From Brumimicrobium sp040882265 (lineage in GTDB: Bacteria; Bacteroidota; Bacteroidia; Flavobacteriales_D; Crocinitomicaceae), in assembly GCA_040882265.1 (NCBI GenBank), contig JBBEBO010000157.1:16042-80041 (forward strand): a DNA stretch of 64,000 bases, in the 5' to 3' direction. Position 1 is the stretch's first letter. Every line of letters starts with the position of its first letter. Of this stretch, positions 17,732-26,033 are shown piece after piece. The translations under genes and the position numbers were made by a program. The notes under the pieces were generated by a model. That model did not search any database. It saw only the letters and a program-made list of their open reading frames with translations, and had not been told where the DNA came from.

Positions 17732-18871
17732 ATGCAAAACAAAGAACTACATATTATTTCTTTTGATGTGCCATATCCGCCTAACTACGGAGGAGCATTT
17801 GATGTCTTCCATAGAATTAAAGCACTTCATAATGATGGTTATAAAATAACTTTACATTGTTTTGACTACGGTCGTGGAAAAGCTGCTGAATTAAATGAAA
17901 TAACAAATAAAGTAATCTATTATCAACGCAAAAATAAGTTATTAAGCGCTGTTAAAAAAACACCTTTAATCGTTTCGTCAAGAGAAAATGATAAGCTTTT
18001 AACTAATTTATTAAAAGATAGTTGCCCTATATTATTTGAAGGACAACATTCAACAGCTTTTTTAAATCATGCACTTTTGAGAAACAGAACTAAGCTGGTT
18101 CGAATTCACAATGTTGAACACGAATATTACCAAGGTCTTTTTTCTAGTGAAAATAACCCTTTTCGAAAACAATATTTTAAAAACGCATCAAGACGGCTTA
18201 AGAAACATGAAAAGGAACTTTCTGCTGCACAACATTTACTGTGTATTACAGAAAAAGACACGCAATATTATCATGAAAAATTCGGAACAGCTTTCTACTT
18301 GCCTGTAGCTTTGCCATTTAATTTTTCCAAAAACATCCCAAAACTAGAAGATTATGCGCTTTTTCATGGTAATTTAAGTGTTCCCGAAAATGAATCAGCT
18401 GTACTTTGGATCTTAGAAAAATTAGCCAGTAAAACGAAATCAAAATTTATAATTGCAGGCAAATCACCTTCAAATAAGCTGTCTAAACATATAGAAAGTT
18501 ATGACAATGTATCACTTTATAGTGATGTATCTGAACAGAAAATGGCGCAATTAAAGGCAAAAGCAAAAATTCATCTTCTAATTACATTTCAATCTACTGG
18601 GATCAAACTAAAGCTGTTAAATTCATTATGTGAAAGAGGAACAGTTATTTGTAATTCAACAATGGTAGAAGGAACAAATCTTTCAAAATTTACCGTTATT
18701 TGCAATCAACCTGAAGCTTTTCTTAATGCTATTGAAAACGAAGAGTTAAAACCAGTTAATGAAAAGGAGATTGAAGAACGACATAATTTCTTAAAGCAAA
18801 ATTATAGTTATGATTTACACGTAGATATCATTAATAAAATACTTTGTCTATCTTCTGGTAAGATGCTTTAG
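17732..18871 (+). CDS. Glycosyltransferase, GT4-like
   Basis: A 379-residue protein. The N-terminus has the FDVPYPPNYGGAFDVFHRI motif common to GT-B enzymes with a Gly-rich loop before the acceptor site. A RIHNVEHEYY segment lies at the domain boundary. The C-terminal half has a nucleotide-sugar-like region (ALFHGNLSVPENESAVLW) but a weak EX7E signature. It probably acts on a cell-surface glycan and pairs with the preceding glycosyltransferase. A near-match promoter box, TATCTTCG, lies at 17715-17722, so it may also have its own promoter. Confidence 0.8.
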   Translation: MQNKELHIISFDVPYPPNYGGAFDVFHRIKALHNDGYKITLHCFDYGRGKAAELNEITNKVIYYQRKNKLLSAVKKTPLIVSSRENDKLLTNLLKDSCPILFEGQHSTAFLNHALLRNRTKLVRIHNVEHEYYQGLFSSENNPFRKQYFKNASRRLKKHEKELSAAQHLLCITEKDTQYYHEKFGTAFYLPVALPFNFSKNIPKLEDYALFHGNLSVPENESAVLWILEKLASKTKSKFIIAGKSPSNKLSKHIESYDNVSLYSDVSEQKMAQLKAKAKIHLLITFQSTGIKLKLLNSLCERGTVICNSTMVEGTNLSKFTVICNQPEAFLNAIENEELKPVNEKEIEERHNFLKQNYSYDLHVDIINKILCLSSGKML

Positions 18872-19206
18872 TAAATTGTATTTTACAACCATTTAAATCA
18901 AGTATATAAACAGCTTTATTTAATCTAAAAATTTAGATATTTGTTTAGTTAAATTATAATAAATCACGTCTTCTTTAATGGCTTTTCTAAATGAATTTCA
19001 TAGCTTGTTTTGGATATATATCTATTTGGGCTATATGAATGCAAAAGCAATAGTTATGGAAGAAGCAATTTGGCTTTGGAATAGGAAATTCATGAATAAA
19101 TCGGGTTAAAACCTCTAGGATTTTTAATTGGTTATGAAAGACTGGGAGCGGGAGCTGATTTATATCAAAAAATTAAGAGGAAGCTAAAGGGATGACAAAC
19201 AAATAG
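18872..19206. other. 335-bp intergenic region with decayed coding-like sequence
   Basis: No intact gene. It lies between the 3' ends of two convergent genes and contains the possible transposase remnant described separately. No terminator hairpin was seen. Confidence 0.4.
18978..19195 (+). pseudogene. Possible remnant of a transposase C-terminus
   Basis: A 43-codon ORF ends with the string AKAIVMEEAIWLWNRKF. This resembles the last helix before the RPH-SL segment of IS3-type integrase cores (typically AK..V.EAI.LYN.KRPH). After a frame change, LGAGADLYQKIKRKLKG could correspond to the extreme C-terminus. No terminal repeats or upstream catalytic residues are present. This is a weak resemblance seen by eye. 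Confidence 0.2.
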
Positions 19207-20475
19207 TTAAAATGTTGATACAAAATCAATTAGTAACTTTACAATATTGTCATAAGCCGCAAAAGAAAGTTCTTCGTGGGTATCAAAAACATCATGGTAG
19301 TGTTTATTGTGCCCCATTGTGTATATAAAGAAACTTGGCACACCTTCTTTATAAAAATAGTAGTGATCGCTGTTTTGGGTTTCTCCTCTCGATTTTACTT
19401 TTGTTAGATAGTTCTTTTCAGCATTAATTTCCTGCAGTTTTTCAAACGGTTCTTTCAGTTTTGAGCCATTTACAACTGTTATTCCTTCTTCTCCACTTCC
19501 CATGATATCTAAGTTCAACAAAAAGGCAATTTTTTTCATTTTTATAGATTTTTCCTCTACAAAATGTTTGGAGCCTAGTAAACCAGCTTCTTCTCCTGCA
19601 AAGGCAATAAAAAGTAAATTGTAATCAACTGGGTTTTCTCTGAAATAATCAGCCATAGAAATCAACATGGCTGTGCCACTTGCGTTATCGTTTGCGCCTG
19701 GGAAATACGCTTCAGTACCCATCCCCCCCAAATGGTCATAGTGAGCTGTAAAAACAATAGTTTTCGCTCGTTTCTTACCAGAAGGCAAATAGCCAGCAAC
19801 ATTTTTGCTTTCAAAGTTTTGAACGAATTTTGCTTCTATATCTAATTCAAAATTCATTTTTTCTTCCACAAATTCTTCTTTGAGGATAACGAAAGGAAAA
19901 TTCATTTTTTCACGTCCAACAGACCATGTAAATTTTTGTGAAGTAGTGATCACAACGGGAGCTTTATTGGCTAAAAACGTTAATCCATAAAGCATTTCAT
20001 TTTCTTTTTTTGAGCTAGTATTGCGCACATCAATAAAAAATGCGTTTGCATCGCTTGACTCAATTTTTCCAATTGCTTCTTTTATTTGTGTTGGGTCATC
20101 TAAAACACTTGTATCAATCGTAGGAGCAAAAATTAATTCTCCTTCAAAACCACCAGAGCTTGCATCAACTACAAAGTCTTTTCCCGCAGTTAAAGTTTTA
20201 TCATTCAGCTTGACATCCATATTTCCTGGAAATGTATTGACATCAAACTTGAAGTGTTGAAAATAGGAGTCATCAAAATATGGTTGGAGTCCTGATTTTT
20301 TAAATTTTGAGGCTAAATAGTCACCAGCTTTGTTTACACCATTTTTTAGGTAACCACGGCCAAAAAGTGAATCGCTACAAAGCACTTCTGTAATTTCCAT
20401 TGCTTTTTCGCGCTGGGTAATCCCCGCTGAAACAAAAAGAAAAGTGATCAAAAACAAATAAATTTTAATCAGCAT
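19207..20475 (-). CDS. Secreted M28-family zinc aminopeptidase
   Basis: A 422-residue protein with a signal peptide at 1-19. A PA-like insert occupies the middle (about 95-230). The M28 catalytic domain is at the C-terminus. All two-zinc ligands are visible: H245 in VFTAHYDHLG, D263 in GANDNASGT, the catalytic/bridging E295-E296 in AFAGEEAGLLG, D323 in LNLDIMG and H371 in NSDHYYFY. It is predicted to act as a periplasmic or surface aminopeptidase. Its start overlaps the end of the upstream gene by 11 nt, so the two are translationally coupled, although the partner is unrelated in fold. Confidence 0.92.
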   Translation of the reverse strand: MLIKIYLFLITFLFVSAGITQREKAMEITEVLCSDSLFGRGYLKNGVNKAGDYLASKFKKSGLQPYFDDSYFQHFKFDVNTFPGNMDVKLNDKTLTAGKDFVVDASSGGFEGELIFAPTIDTSVLDDPTQIKEAIGKIESSDANAFFIDVRNTSSKKENEMLYGLTFLANKAPVVITTSQKFTWSVGREKMNFPFVILKEEFVEEKMNFELDIEAKFVQNFESKNVAGYLPSGKKRAKTIVFTAHYDHLGGMGTEAYFPGANDNASGTAMLISMADYFRENPVDYNLLFIAFAGEEAGLLGSKHFVEEKSIKMKKIAFLLNLDIMGSGEEGITVVNGSKLKEPFEKLQEINAEKNYLTKVKSRGETQNSDHYYFYKEGVPSFFIYTMGHNKHYHDVFDTHEELSFAAYDNIVKLLIDFVSTF

Positions 20476-21253
20476 ATCTACGATCGATTATTTTAACAAA
20501 CTCTTCAACTATTGGACTTTCAGCGTCCCAACTTTGTTCAGCAGCAATTTCACTTAATTGATAACGTGCATTTTCATTGCTTTCTTGATTATCCAAAATG
20601 TCAATTGCTTTGTTAAACAACTCACTATTTCCAGCAAAAAGTTCTGATATAAATTGTAATTTATCGTTTAGCCCAATGGATCCCTTTAAAGAGTTGATTT
20701 TAGCCGAACCCAGTTTCCCCATTAACGAATCGTCGTGAACTTGAGTAAACCGTTCAAAAAATGAACTAATTTCAGGGTCTTCTATATTTTTAGTTTCAGG
20801 CACTTCTTTTTTGTTGTTTTCATTCTTCGCTTTTTCTACCTGTTTTTCCTGAACGTTATTGGTTATGTTGTTTTCTTCTGCCTCTAAATTTGATTTCTGA
20901 TCTTTATTACCTGTTGTTTGAGGTGCGTCTTCATCACTCGAAAAATCAAATGCTATTTCACCTACAACCTCTTTTTGAGGCTTTGGAGTCGGTTTTTCTT
21001 CTTTTTTAGAAGAATTTCCCTCTGCTTCCACTTCCTTTACGGGTGGAATTACTTGTTCTTTTTTGCTTTCTTTCTTGGAATAAACGTTTGCTTCTTTGGC
21101 TTTATAATTTAATACAATCGCACGTTCGTAAAGCCTGCGCGACAATGTTTCAAATTCAATTAACTCGTCTTCAGACAAATCTCCTTTAGACAATTGGTCG
21201 CTTAAAGCTTTTAGACGGTTTGTAATTTCCTGATGTGAATGAAATGCCGACAT
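20465..21253 (-). CDS. Acidic coiled-coil protein of unknown function
   Basis: A 262-residue protein without signal peptide. Residues about 1-60 are helical. Residues 65-165 are a low-complexity Glu/Lys/Asn linker (runs such as KKEEKPTPKPQKE). Residues 170-262 form a compact helical C-terminal domain (SSFFERFTQVHDDSLMGKLG, DKLQFISELFAGNSELFNKA). The N- and C-terminal segments look conserved and I recall similar hypothetical proteins in Flavobacteriia, but no function is known. It is the first gene of the M28 peptidase operon. Confidence 0.7.
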   Translation of the reverse strand: MSAFHSHQEITNRLKALSDQLSKGDLSEDELIEFETLSRRLYERAIVLNYKAKEANVYSKKESKKEQVIPPVKEVEAEGNSSKKEEKPTPKPQKEVVGEIAFDFSSDEDAPQTTGNKDQKSNLEAEENNITNNVQEKQVEKAKNENNKKEVPETKNIEDPEISSFFERFTQVHDDSLMGKLGSAKINSLKGSIGLNDKLQFISELFAGNSELFNKAIDILDNQESNENARYQLSEIAAEQSWDAESPIVEEFVKIIDRRYAD

Positions 21254-21283
21254 AATAAATTATTCATGTTATTTTGTAAATAC

Positions 21284-21291
21284 CAAAGTTA
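21284..21291 (-). promoter_or_regulatory. -7 promoter box for the 21253-19207 operon
   Basis: Reads TAACTTTG on the minus strand (TAnnTTTG), 30 nt upstream of the ATG at 21253. Confidence 0.45.
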
Positions 21292-21446
21292 AGACTCTTT
21301 TTAATATAGTCAGAAAGAGGAAAGTTAAAAGTTTGCAAATAAAAAAGAGGGTACCCATTTTCAGGACGAGACAACCTTTTGTTTGCCTATTATGGTGTTA
21401 TAATCCATTGTAAATACAACCAAGCAACTTAAATAACTATTTTTCG

Positions 21447-21454
21447 TATATTTG
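21447..21454 (+). promoter_or_regulatory. -7 promoter box for the MntA/HepT module
   Basis: TATATTTG lies 16 nt before the ATG at 21471. Just upstream, TTGTA-AA-TACAA (21408-21419) is a short perfect inverted repeat that could be an operator. Confidence 0.5.
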
Positions 21455-21470
21455 AATAAATATCAGTAAG

Positions 21471-21776
21471 ATGGTAAAATTGATTCAAGAAAATAGAGAT
21501 GAATTGCAAAGGCTTTGTGAAAAGTACGATATTAAGACTATGTATTTGTTCGGTTCAGCCACATCAGATAAATTCAAAGATTCAAGTGATGTAGATATAC
21601 TAATATCTTTTCAAGAAATTCCTTTCGATAAATACACTGACAATTACTTCGAGCTACACGTAGAACTCGAGAAGTTATTTAATCGCAAGGTAGATCTTGT
21701 GACAGAGCGCTCCCTATCCAATCCATATTTTATACAGAGCGTAGAAAAATCGAAGCAATTGTTATATGCTGCATAA
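21471..21776 (+). CDS. MntA-like minimal nucleotidyltransferase (antitoxin)
   Basis: A 101-residue minimal nucleotidyltransferase. The active-site signature GSx10DxD is perfect: G28-S29 and D40-V-D42 within YLFGSATSDKFKDSSDVDI. In characterised MntA/HepT systems this enzyme adds AMP units to the HepT RNase next to its HEPN active site and so neutralises it. The HepT-type gene overlaps its end by 11 nt, the usual order and coupling. Confidence 0.88.
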   Translation: MVKLIQENRDELQRLCEKYDIKTMYLFGSATSDKFKDSSDVDILISFQEIPFDKYTDNYFELHVELEKLFNRKVDLVTERSLSNPYFIQSVEKSKQLLYAA

Positions 21777-22101
21777 TGTAAAAATGTATTTATCAGACAT
21801 TTCGAATTCAATTGAATCGATCTATGAATATCTCGGCGAAGAAAGAGATTTTAATAAATATGAATCGAATAAACTTCTTCGTCGTGCTGTAGAGAGAGAA
21901 TTGGAGATTATTGGAGAAGCAGTAAATCGTTTACTAAAATTGGACTCGAGCATTGTCATTTCTGATGCGCGAAGAATTGTAAGCCTACGCAATTGGGTTA
22001 TACATGCTTATGACAATGTCGATAATGTAATTATTTGGGGAATAATAAATAAAGATCTGCCTATGCTTGAAAAACAAGTCAAAAAGTTACTCAAAGAATA
22101 G
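21766..22101 (+). CDS. HepT-like HEPN-domain ribonuclease (toxin)
   Basis: A 111-residue DUF86/HEPN protein. The Rx4HxY motif is intact: R75-N-W-V-I-H80-A-Y82. Arg and His form the RNase site, and Tyr is the residue that MntA adenylylates in studied homologues. The helical dimer core is consistent (ELEIIGEAVNRLLKL). Together with the upstream nucleotidyltransferase this is a type VII toxin-antitoxin module. A second in-frame ATG 18 nt downstream of the first is an alternative start. Confidence 0.88.
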   Translation: MLHNVKMYLSDISNSIESIYEYLGEERDFNKYESNKLLRRAVERELEIIGEAVNRLLKLDSSIVISDARRIVSLRNWVIHAYDNVDNVIIWGIINKDLPMLEKQVKKLLKE

Positions 22102-22149
22102 GGCTAATAAGATAACTTCCGCCGTTAGGAGCATTGGTTCATCAGCAAT

Positions 22150-22192
22150 AAGCTATCGAGCCGCTACTAAAACGTCATGGACTCGATAGCTT
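22150..22192. repeat. 11-bp inverted repeat after the HepT gene
   Basis: AAGCTATCGAG (22150-22160) and CTCGATAGCTT (22182-22192) are a perfect inverted repeat around a 21-nt spacer. There is no T-run, so it is either an mRNA 3' hairpin or a module boundary element rather than a standard terminator. Confidence 0.6.
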
Positions 22193-22255
22193 TGCAAAAC
22201 GATGATAGTTTGACATAATTACCCCGTCTTACCCTCTTAAAATCTCAACATCTAT

Positions 22256-23416
22256 CTACAAAGTCCCTCTCAACCCTTGTTCACGTTCGATTGACTCAAA
22301 CAAAGCTTTAAAGTTCCCTGCGCCAAATCCTCTCGCTCCCATTCGTTGAATGATTTCAAAAAACAACGTTGGACGATCTTCAACTGGTTTAGTAAATATT
22401 TGAAGCAAGTATCCTTCTTCGTCAGCATCAACCATGATGCCAAGCTTTTGAATTGCATTAATATCTTCTTGAAGCTCATGATCATGTGCTCCTAAACGCT
22501 CTGGAATTTCATCATAATACGTCTGTGGTGGAACAGATAAAAACTCTACTCCACGATTTCTCAAGTCCGAAACAGTTTTTATGATATCGTCTGTGGCAAC
22601 TGCGATATGTTGTACACCTGATCCTTCATAATAATCGAGATATTCTTCAATTTGAGATTTTTTCTTTCCTTTTGCTGGTTCGTTGATAGGGAATTTAATT
22701 CTTCCGTTTCCATTCGACATCACTTTCGACATCAAAGCAGAGTACTCTGTGTGAATTTGTTTATCGTCAAACGAAAGAAAGTTTTCGAATCCCATAACAT
22801 CTTCATACCATTTTACCCAAGTATCCATTTGATTCCAACCTACGTTACCTACCATGTGGTCGATAAACTTTAAACCAACAGGCTCTGGGTTGTAATCTGA
22901 TTCCCATTTTACATATCCTGGTAAAAAGTCGCCGTTGTAATTTTTACGCTCTACAAACATGTGAACCGTTTCACCATACGTGTAAATTCCAGCGCGAACA
23001 ACTTCACCATTTTCATCTTTTTCAACAGTTGGTTCCATGTAAGATTTTGCTCCACGTTTTGTTGTTTCTTCATAAGCTAAGCGAGCATCTTCAACCCACA
23101 AAGCGACAACTTTCACACCATCACCGTGTTTTTTCACGTGTTCTCCAATTGGAGATTCTGAGTTAAGTGCTGTCGTTAAAACAATGCGGATTTTATCTTG
23201 CTTTAAAACATAAGAAGCACGATCTCTCACACCTGTTTCCAATCCAGCATAAGCATGTGATTGAAAACCGAAAGCTGTTTTATAAAAATGTGCTGCTTGC
23301 TTTGCATTTCCTACATAAAACTCAACATAATCCGTTCCTAAAAGCGGTAAAAAATCTTGAGCTCCTTCAAATATCTTCTCTAATCCGTATTCTACATTTT
23401 TTACTTGTTTTGCCAT
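22256..23416 (-). CDS. hppD: 4-hydroxyphenylpyruvate dioxygenase
   Basis: A 386-residue Fe(II) dioxygenase converting 4-hydroxyphenylpyruvate to homogentisate in tyrosine degradation. It consists of two vicinal-oxygen-chelate domains. The iron-binding 2-His-1-Glu set is visible: His in LKFIDHMVGNV, His in GVQHIAVATDDI and Glu in TLFFEIIQRMG. Length is normal. It lies 49 nt downstream of hmgA on the same strand, forming an operon for two successive steps. No maleylacetoacetate isomerase or fumarylacetoacetase lies within the window. Confidence 0.95.
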   Translation of the reverse strand: MAKQVKNVEYGLEKIFEGAQDFLPLLGTDYVEFYVGNAKQAAHFYKTAFGFQSHAYAGLETGVRDRASYVLKQDKIRIVLTTALNSESPIGEHVKKHGDGVKVVALWVEDARLAYEETTKRGAKSYMEPTVEKDENGEVVRAGIYTYGETVHMFVERKNYNGDFLPGYVKWESDYNPEPVGLKFIDHMVGNVGWNQMDTWVKWYEDVMGFENFLSFDDKQIHTEYSALMSKVMSNGNGRIKFPINEPAKGKKKSQIEEYLDYYEGSGVQHIAVATDDIIKTVSDLRNRGVEFLSVPPQTYYDEIPERLGAHDHELQEDINAIQKLGIMVDADEEGYLLQIFTKPVEDRPTLFFEIIQRMGARGFGAGNFKALFESIEREQGLRGTL

Positions 23417-23465
23417 ACCTTTTAATTTTTTTGAATCTAATCAATTCTGTTTTTGTCAATTTTTA

Positions 23466-24626
23466 TTATTCTTCCAACCAAGATTTAAAATAATCTTTGT
23501 CAGCGATATCTAACGCTGTTTGTGTAAGTCTTAACGGTTTAAACGTATCCACCATTACTGCCAATTCTCCCGTTTCTTTTTTTCCGATACTTTTCTCCAT
23601 AGCTCCTGGGTGCGGTCCGTGAGGGATTCCCGCTGGGTGCAATGAAATATATCCTTTCTCGACGTGATTTCTCGACATAAAATCTCCATCCACATAATAA
23701 AGCACCTCATCAGAATCAATATTACTGTGATTATAAGGTGCGGGAACTGCTTCAGGATGGTAATCATAAAGTCTCGGACAGAATGAACAAACTACGTAGT
23801 TATGCGCTTCAAACGTTTGATGTACGGGTGGTGGCTGGTGTACTCTACCTGTTATTGGTTCGAAATCCTTTATGTTAAATGCATAAGGGAAATTATATCC
23901 ATCCCAACCTACCACATCAAAAGGATGCGAAGCATAAGTGATTTGGTGCAATTCATTTTCTTTTTTGATTTTAATCAAAAACTCCCCTTTTTCATCGTGC
24001 GTTTCAAGTTTTTCGGGAGTTCTCAAATCGCGCTCACAAAATGGCGCGTGTTCCATCAATTGCCCAAAGTTATTTCTATAACGCTTTGGAGTTAAAATTG
24101 GCGAAAATGATTCTACAATAAATAACCTGTTACTTTCTGTGTCAAATAAAATCTGATAGATAATCCCTCTTGGAACAACTAAATAGTCACCGGGACCAAA
24201 TTTTATGTTTCCAAGCATCGTTCTTAATGTTCCCGTTCCCTGATGCACAAAAATCATTTCATCAGCATCAGCATTTTTATAGAAATAATCTTTTAATGAA
24301 TCTTTCGGTGCAGATAGAACAATGTTGAGGTCATTATTAAATAAGACCGTTTTTCTACTTTCTAAAAAATCTTTTTCAGGTTTAACTTGAAACCCGTTAA
24401 GCATTTGACTTGTGATGTTTTTATTTACCGCCGCCTTTGGTGTGAGGTCTATACTTTTACCAATCGTTTTCACCTGAGTAGGGCGGTGTACATGATACAT
24501 CAGCGAAGCCATACCGCTGAAACCTTCAGTTCCAAACAGCTGCTCGTAGTAATATCCACCATCCTCTTTTTTAAAAGTGGTGTGTCTTTTATGTGGAATT
24601 TTACCAAGTTTTGAATAAAATGGCAT
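23466..24626 (-). CDS. hmgA: Homogentisate 1,2-dioxygenase
   Basis: A 386-residue cupin-type Fe(II) dioxygenase that opens the homogentisate ring to maleylacetoacetate. The iron-ligand block is intact: PYNHSNIDSDEVLYYVDG holds the first His and the Glu, and HPAGIPHGPHPG holds the last His. It is somewhat shorter than the human enzyme, as is usual for Bacteroidota homologues. It is the first gene of the two-gene operon with hppD. A TATATTTG box lies on the minus strand about 135 nt upstream, leaving a leader of about 130 nt. Confidence 0.95.
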   Translation of the reverse strand: MPFYSKLGKIPHKRHTTFKKEDGGYYYEQLFGTEGFSGMASLMYHVHRPTQVKTIGKSIDLTPKAAVNKNITSQMLNGFQVKPEKDFLESRKTVLFNNDLNIVLSAPKDSLKDYFYKNADADEMIFVHQGTGTLRTMLGNIKFGPGDYLVVPRGIIYQILFDTESNRLFIVESFSPILTPKRYRNNFGQLMEHAPFCERDLRTPEKLETHDEKGEFLIKIKKENELHQITYASHPFDVVGWDGYNFPYAFNIKDFEPITGRVHQPPPVHQTFEAHNYVVCSFCPRLYDYHPEAVPAPYNHSNIDSDEVLYYVDGDFMSRNHVEKGYISLHPAGIPHGPHPGAMEKSIGKKETGELAVMVDTFKPLRLTQTALDIADKDYFKSWLEE

Positions 24627-24761
24627 AAATAATATTTTTATATGTGAATAATTCTTTCCTGAGCTTTTTTACGCCAGGGTCATTCGGGATTGCGTTTTAA
24701 AAGACGCTTTGTTTTTTTACCAATACTACCGTATGTATTCATAAATAAAATCTGTTTCCTA

Positions 24762-24769
24762 CAAATATA
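24762..24769 (-). promoter_or_regulatory. -7 promoter box for hmgA-hppD
   Basis: TATATTTG on the minus strand. The predicted leader of about 130 nt contains a small hairpin GCGT/ACGC near 24692-24707. I recognise no riboswitch in it. Confidence 0.45.
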
Positions 24770-24846
24770 AAAATTTGAGAGCGGTTTACGAACAATATTG
24801 ATATACTTTATCAAGTCATTATGACAAAAGTCAGTTCTAAGTATGG

Positions 24847-25596
24847 CTATTTTGCAATTGCAATTGTCAATAGGCTGATTTCAATTTCAGGAATTACTTC
24901 TTTAATTGTTCTCGCAGCAGATTCTAAAGTTGATCCAGTTGTGAGTACATCATCAACGATTGCTACGTGTTTGTATTTACTTAGATCGTTTACATTGGCT
25001 TTAAATATAGACTTTACATTATCCCAACGTTCAAAACGATTCTTTTTAGTTTGTGAATCGTGATGCTTCTTTCTTTGTATTCCCACAATAATTGGAATTT
25101 CAAGCACATTGCTAACTCCTTGAGCGATCAATAAACTCTGATTGTAACCTCTTATAAATCCTTTTTTAGAATGAAGGGGGATTGGGATTAAAGCATCAAT
25201 GTTCTTGTATTTAGACTTATCTTTAATTCGCTTGCCAATAATTTCACCCATATATATACCAAGTTCCTTTCCCTCTTTGTATTTAATGGTATGTAAGATC
25301 GTTTGAGTTGAATTTCCCTTTTCAAAAAACAAACATGCAAATACATTTTCAATTTTCACTCTTCCCCAAAATAATTCATCTGCAATTGTTTGATTTTCAT
25401 ACTTTTCATAATCAGTGAAATGTATTTTTTCAAAGCAACTAAAACAAAAATGAGGTTGCGTTTCTGGAAGTTCGACTCCGCAAATTAAACATGGTTTCGG
25501 ATAGATCAGTGAAAGAAATCCATCCATACTTTTCTTTAAATTCGTATGCGCCTTTCTCAGCTTCATTTTGCGTTTGATTTTAGGTTTATTCAACAA
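24847..25596 (-). CDS. ComF-family phosphoribosyltransferase-like protein
   Basis: A 249-residue ComF homologue. The N-terminal zinc-finger-like block CLICGVELPETQPHFCFSCF carries four cysteines. The C-terminal PRTase domain has the PRPP motif VAIVDDVLTTGSTL and the flexible-loop region. ComF proteins help DNA uptake and processing in natural transformation, with a proposed interaction with PriA. It stands alone, 220 nt from hmgA. The short basic N-terminus (KRKMKLRKAH) precedes the zinc block, and the true start may be a few codons downstream. Confidence 0.88.
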   Translation of the reverse strand: MLNKPKIKRKMKLRKAHTNLKKSMDGFLSLIYPKPCLICGVELPETQPHFCFSCFEKIHFTDYEKYENQTIADELFWGRVKIENVFACLFFEKGNSTQTILHTIKYKEGKELGIYMGEIIGKRIKDKSKYKNIDALIPIPLHSKKGFIRGYNQSLLIAQGVSNVLEIPIIVGIQRKKHHDSQTKKNRFERWDNVKSIFKANVNDLSKYKHVAIVDDVLTTGSTLESAARTIKEVIPEIEISLLTIAIAK

Positions 25597-26033
25597 TAAT
25601 TTGTTCGTAACATCGGTAGAATATTTTTTATTTAAGGTAAATTATAGCTTAATTTTATAGGACGTTCTTCTAAAGTGCTGATTGTACAAGATGTCGGATA
25701 AGATACTGATATTTATCGATAAAACAATATTAAATTACTGTGAATATCTTTTTAATTGATGTTAATAATGTCCTCGATGACCATCAGTCAAGGCGTTAAA
25801 AATTTTATCCACATTCTAAATTTAGAATTGTGAATTTCTTTAGTTGTGAGTGAGCAAATAATTGACAATTTTTGTAGAGCTCAAATGAGGGTTTCGATTT
25901 GCTAAATGAAGAAACTTTTTTCAAATCTGAGCAATTAACAAGAAGGACTGGGAGAGTTGATTTTTGAATGAAAAAAGTGTAGAGAAGACTACACATGATA
26001 ATATATTATTGCACAATAAAAAAAGGTTAAAAA
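25597..26033. other. 437-bp divergent region upstream of nrdB with perfect palindromes
   Basis: Non-coding. It contains TTTATCGATAAA (25712-25723), the 16-bp perfect palindrome ATTCTAAATTTAGAAT (25813-25828) and ATAATATATTAT (25998-26009, directly before the nrdB start region). None matches the NrdR box consensus closely. The region is likely the control region for nrdBA. Confidence 0.5.

Noticed and set aside
16529..18871. A polysaccharide (capsule/O-antigen) biosynthesis cluster
   Set aside because: Only two adjacent glycosyltransferases are present, with no polymerase, flippase or sugar-nucleotide genes. The other two in the window stand alone.
22101..22200. Possible integron attC site after the MntA/HepT genes
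   Set aside because: The TAAC and GTTA core-like pieces are only 7 nt apart and do not flank the inverted repeat. No integrase or gene cassette array is present.
24666..24720. Terminator-like hairpin with T-run in the hmgA leader
   Set aside because: The stem is only about 4 bp, the T-run is on the strand opposite the hmgA transcript, and no plus-strand gene lies upstream to need it.
25805..25996. Minus-strand ORF of 63 codons upstream of nrdB
   Set aside because: Odd composition, no homology recognised and overlap with the probable control region. It is most likely chance.
25998..26009. NrdR box before nrdB
   Set aside because: The palindrome ATAATATATTAT does not match the ACACWATATATWGTGT consensus, and no second box is seen at the usual distance.
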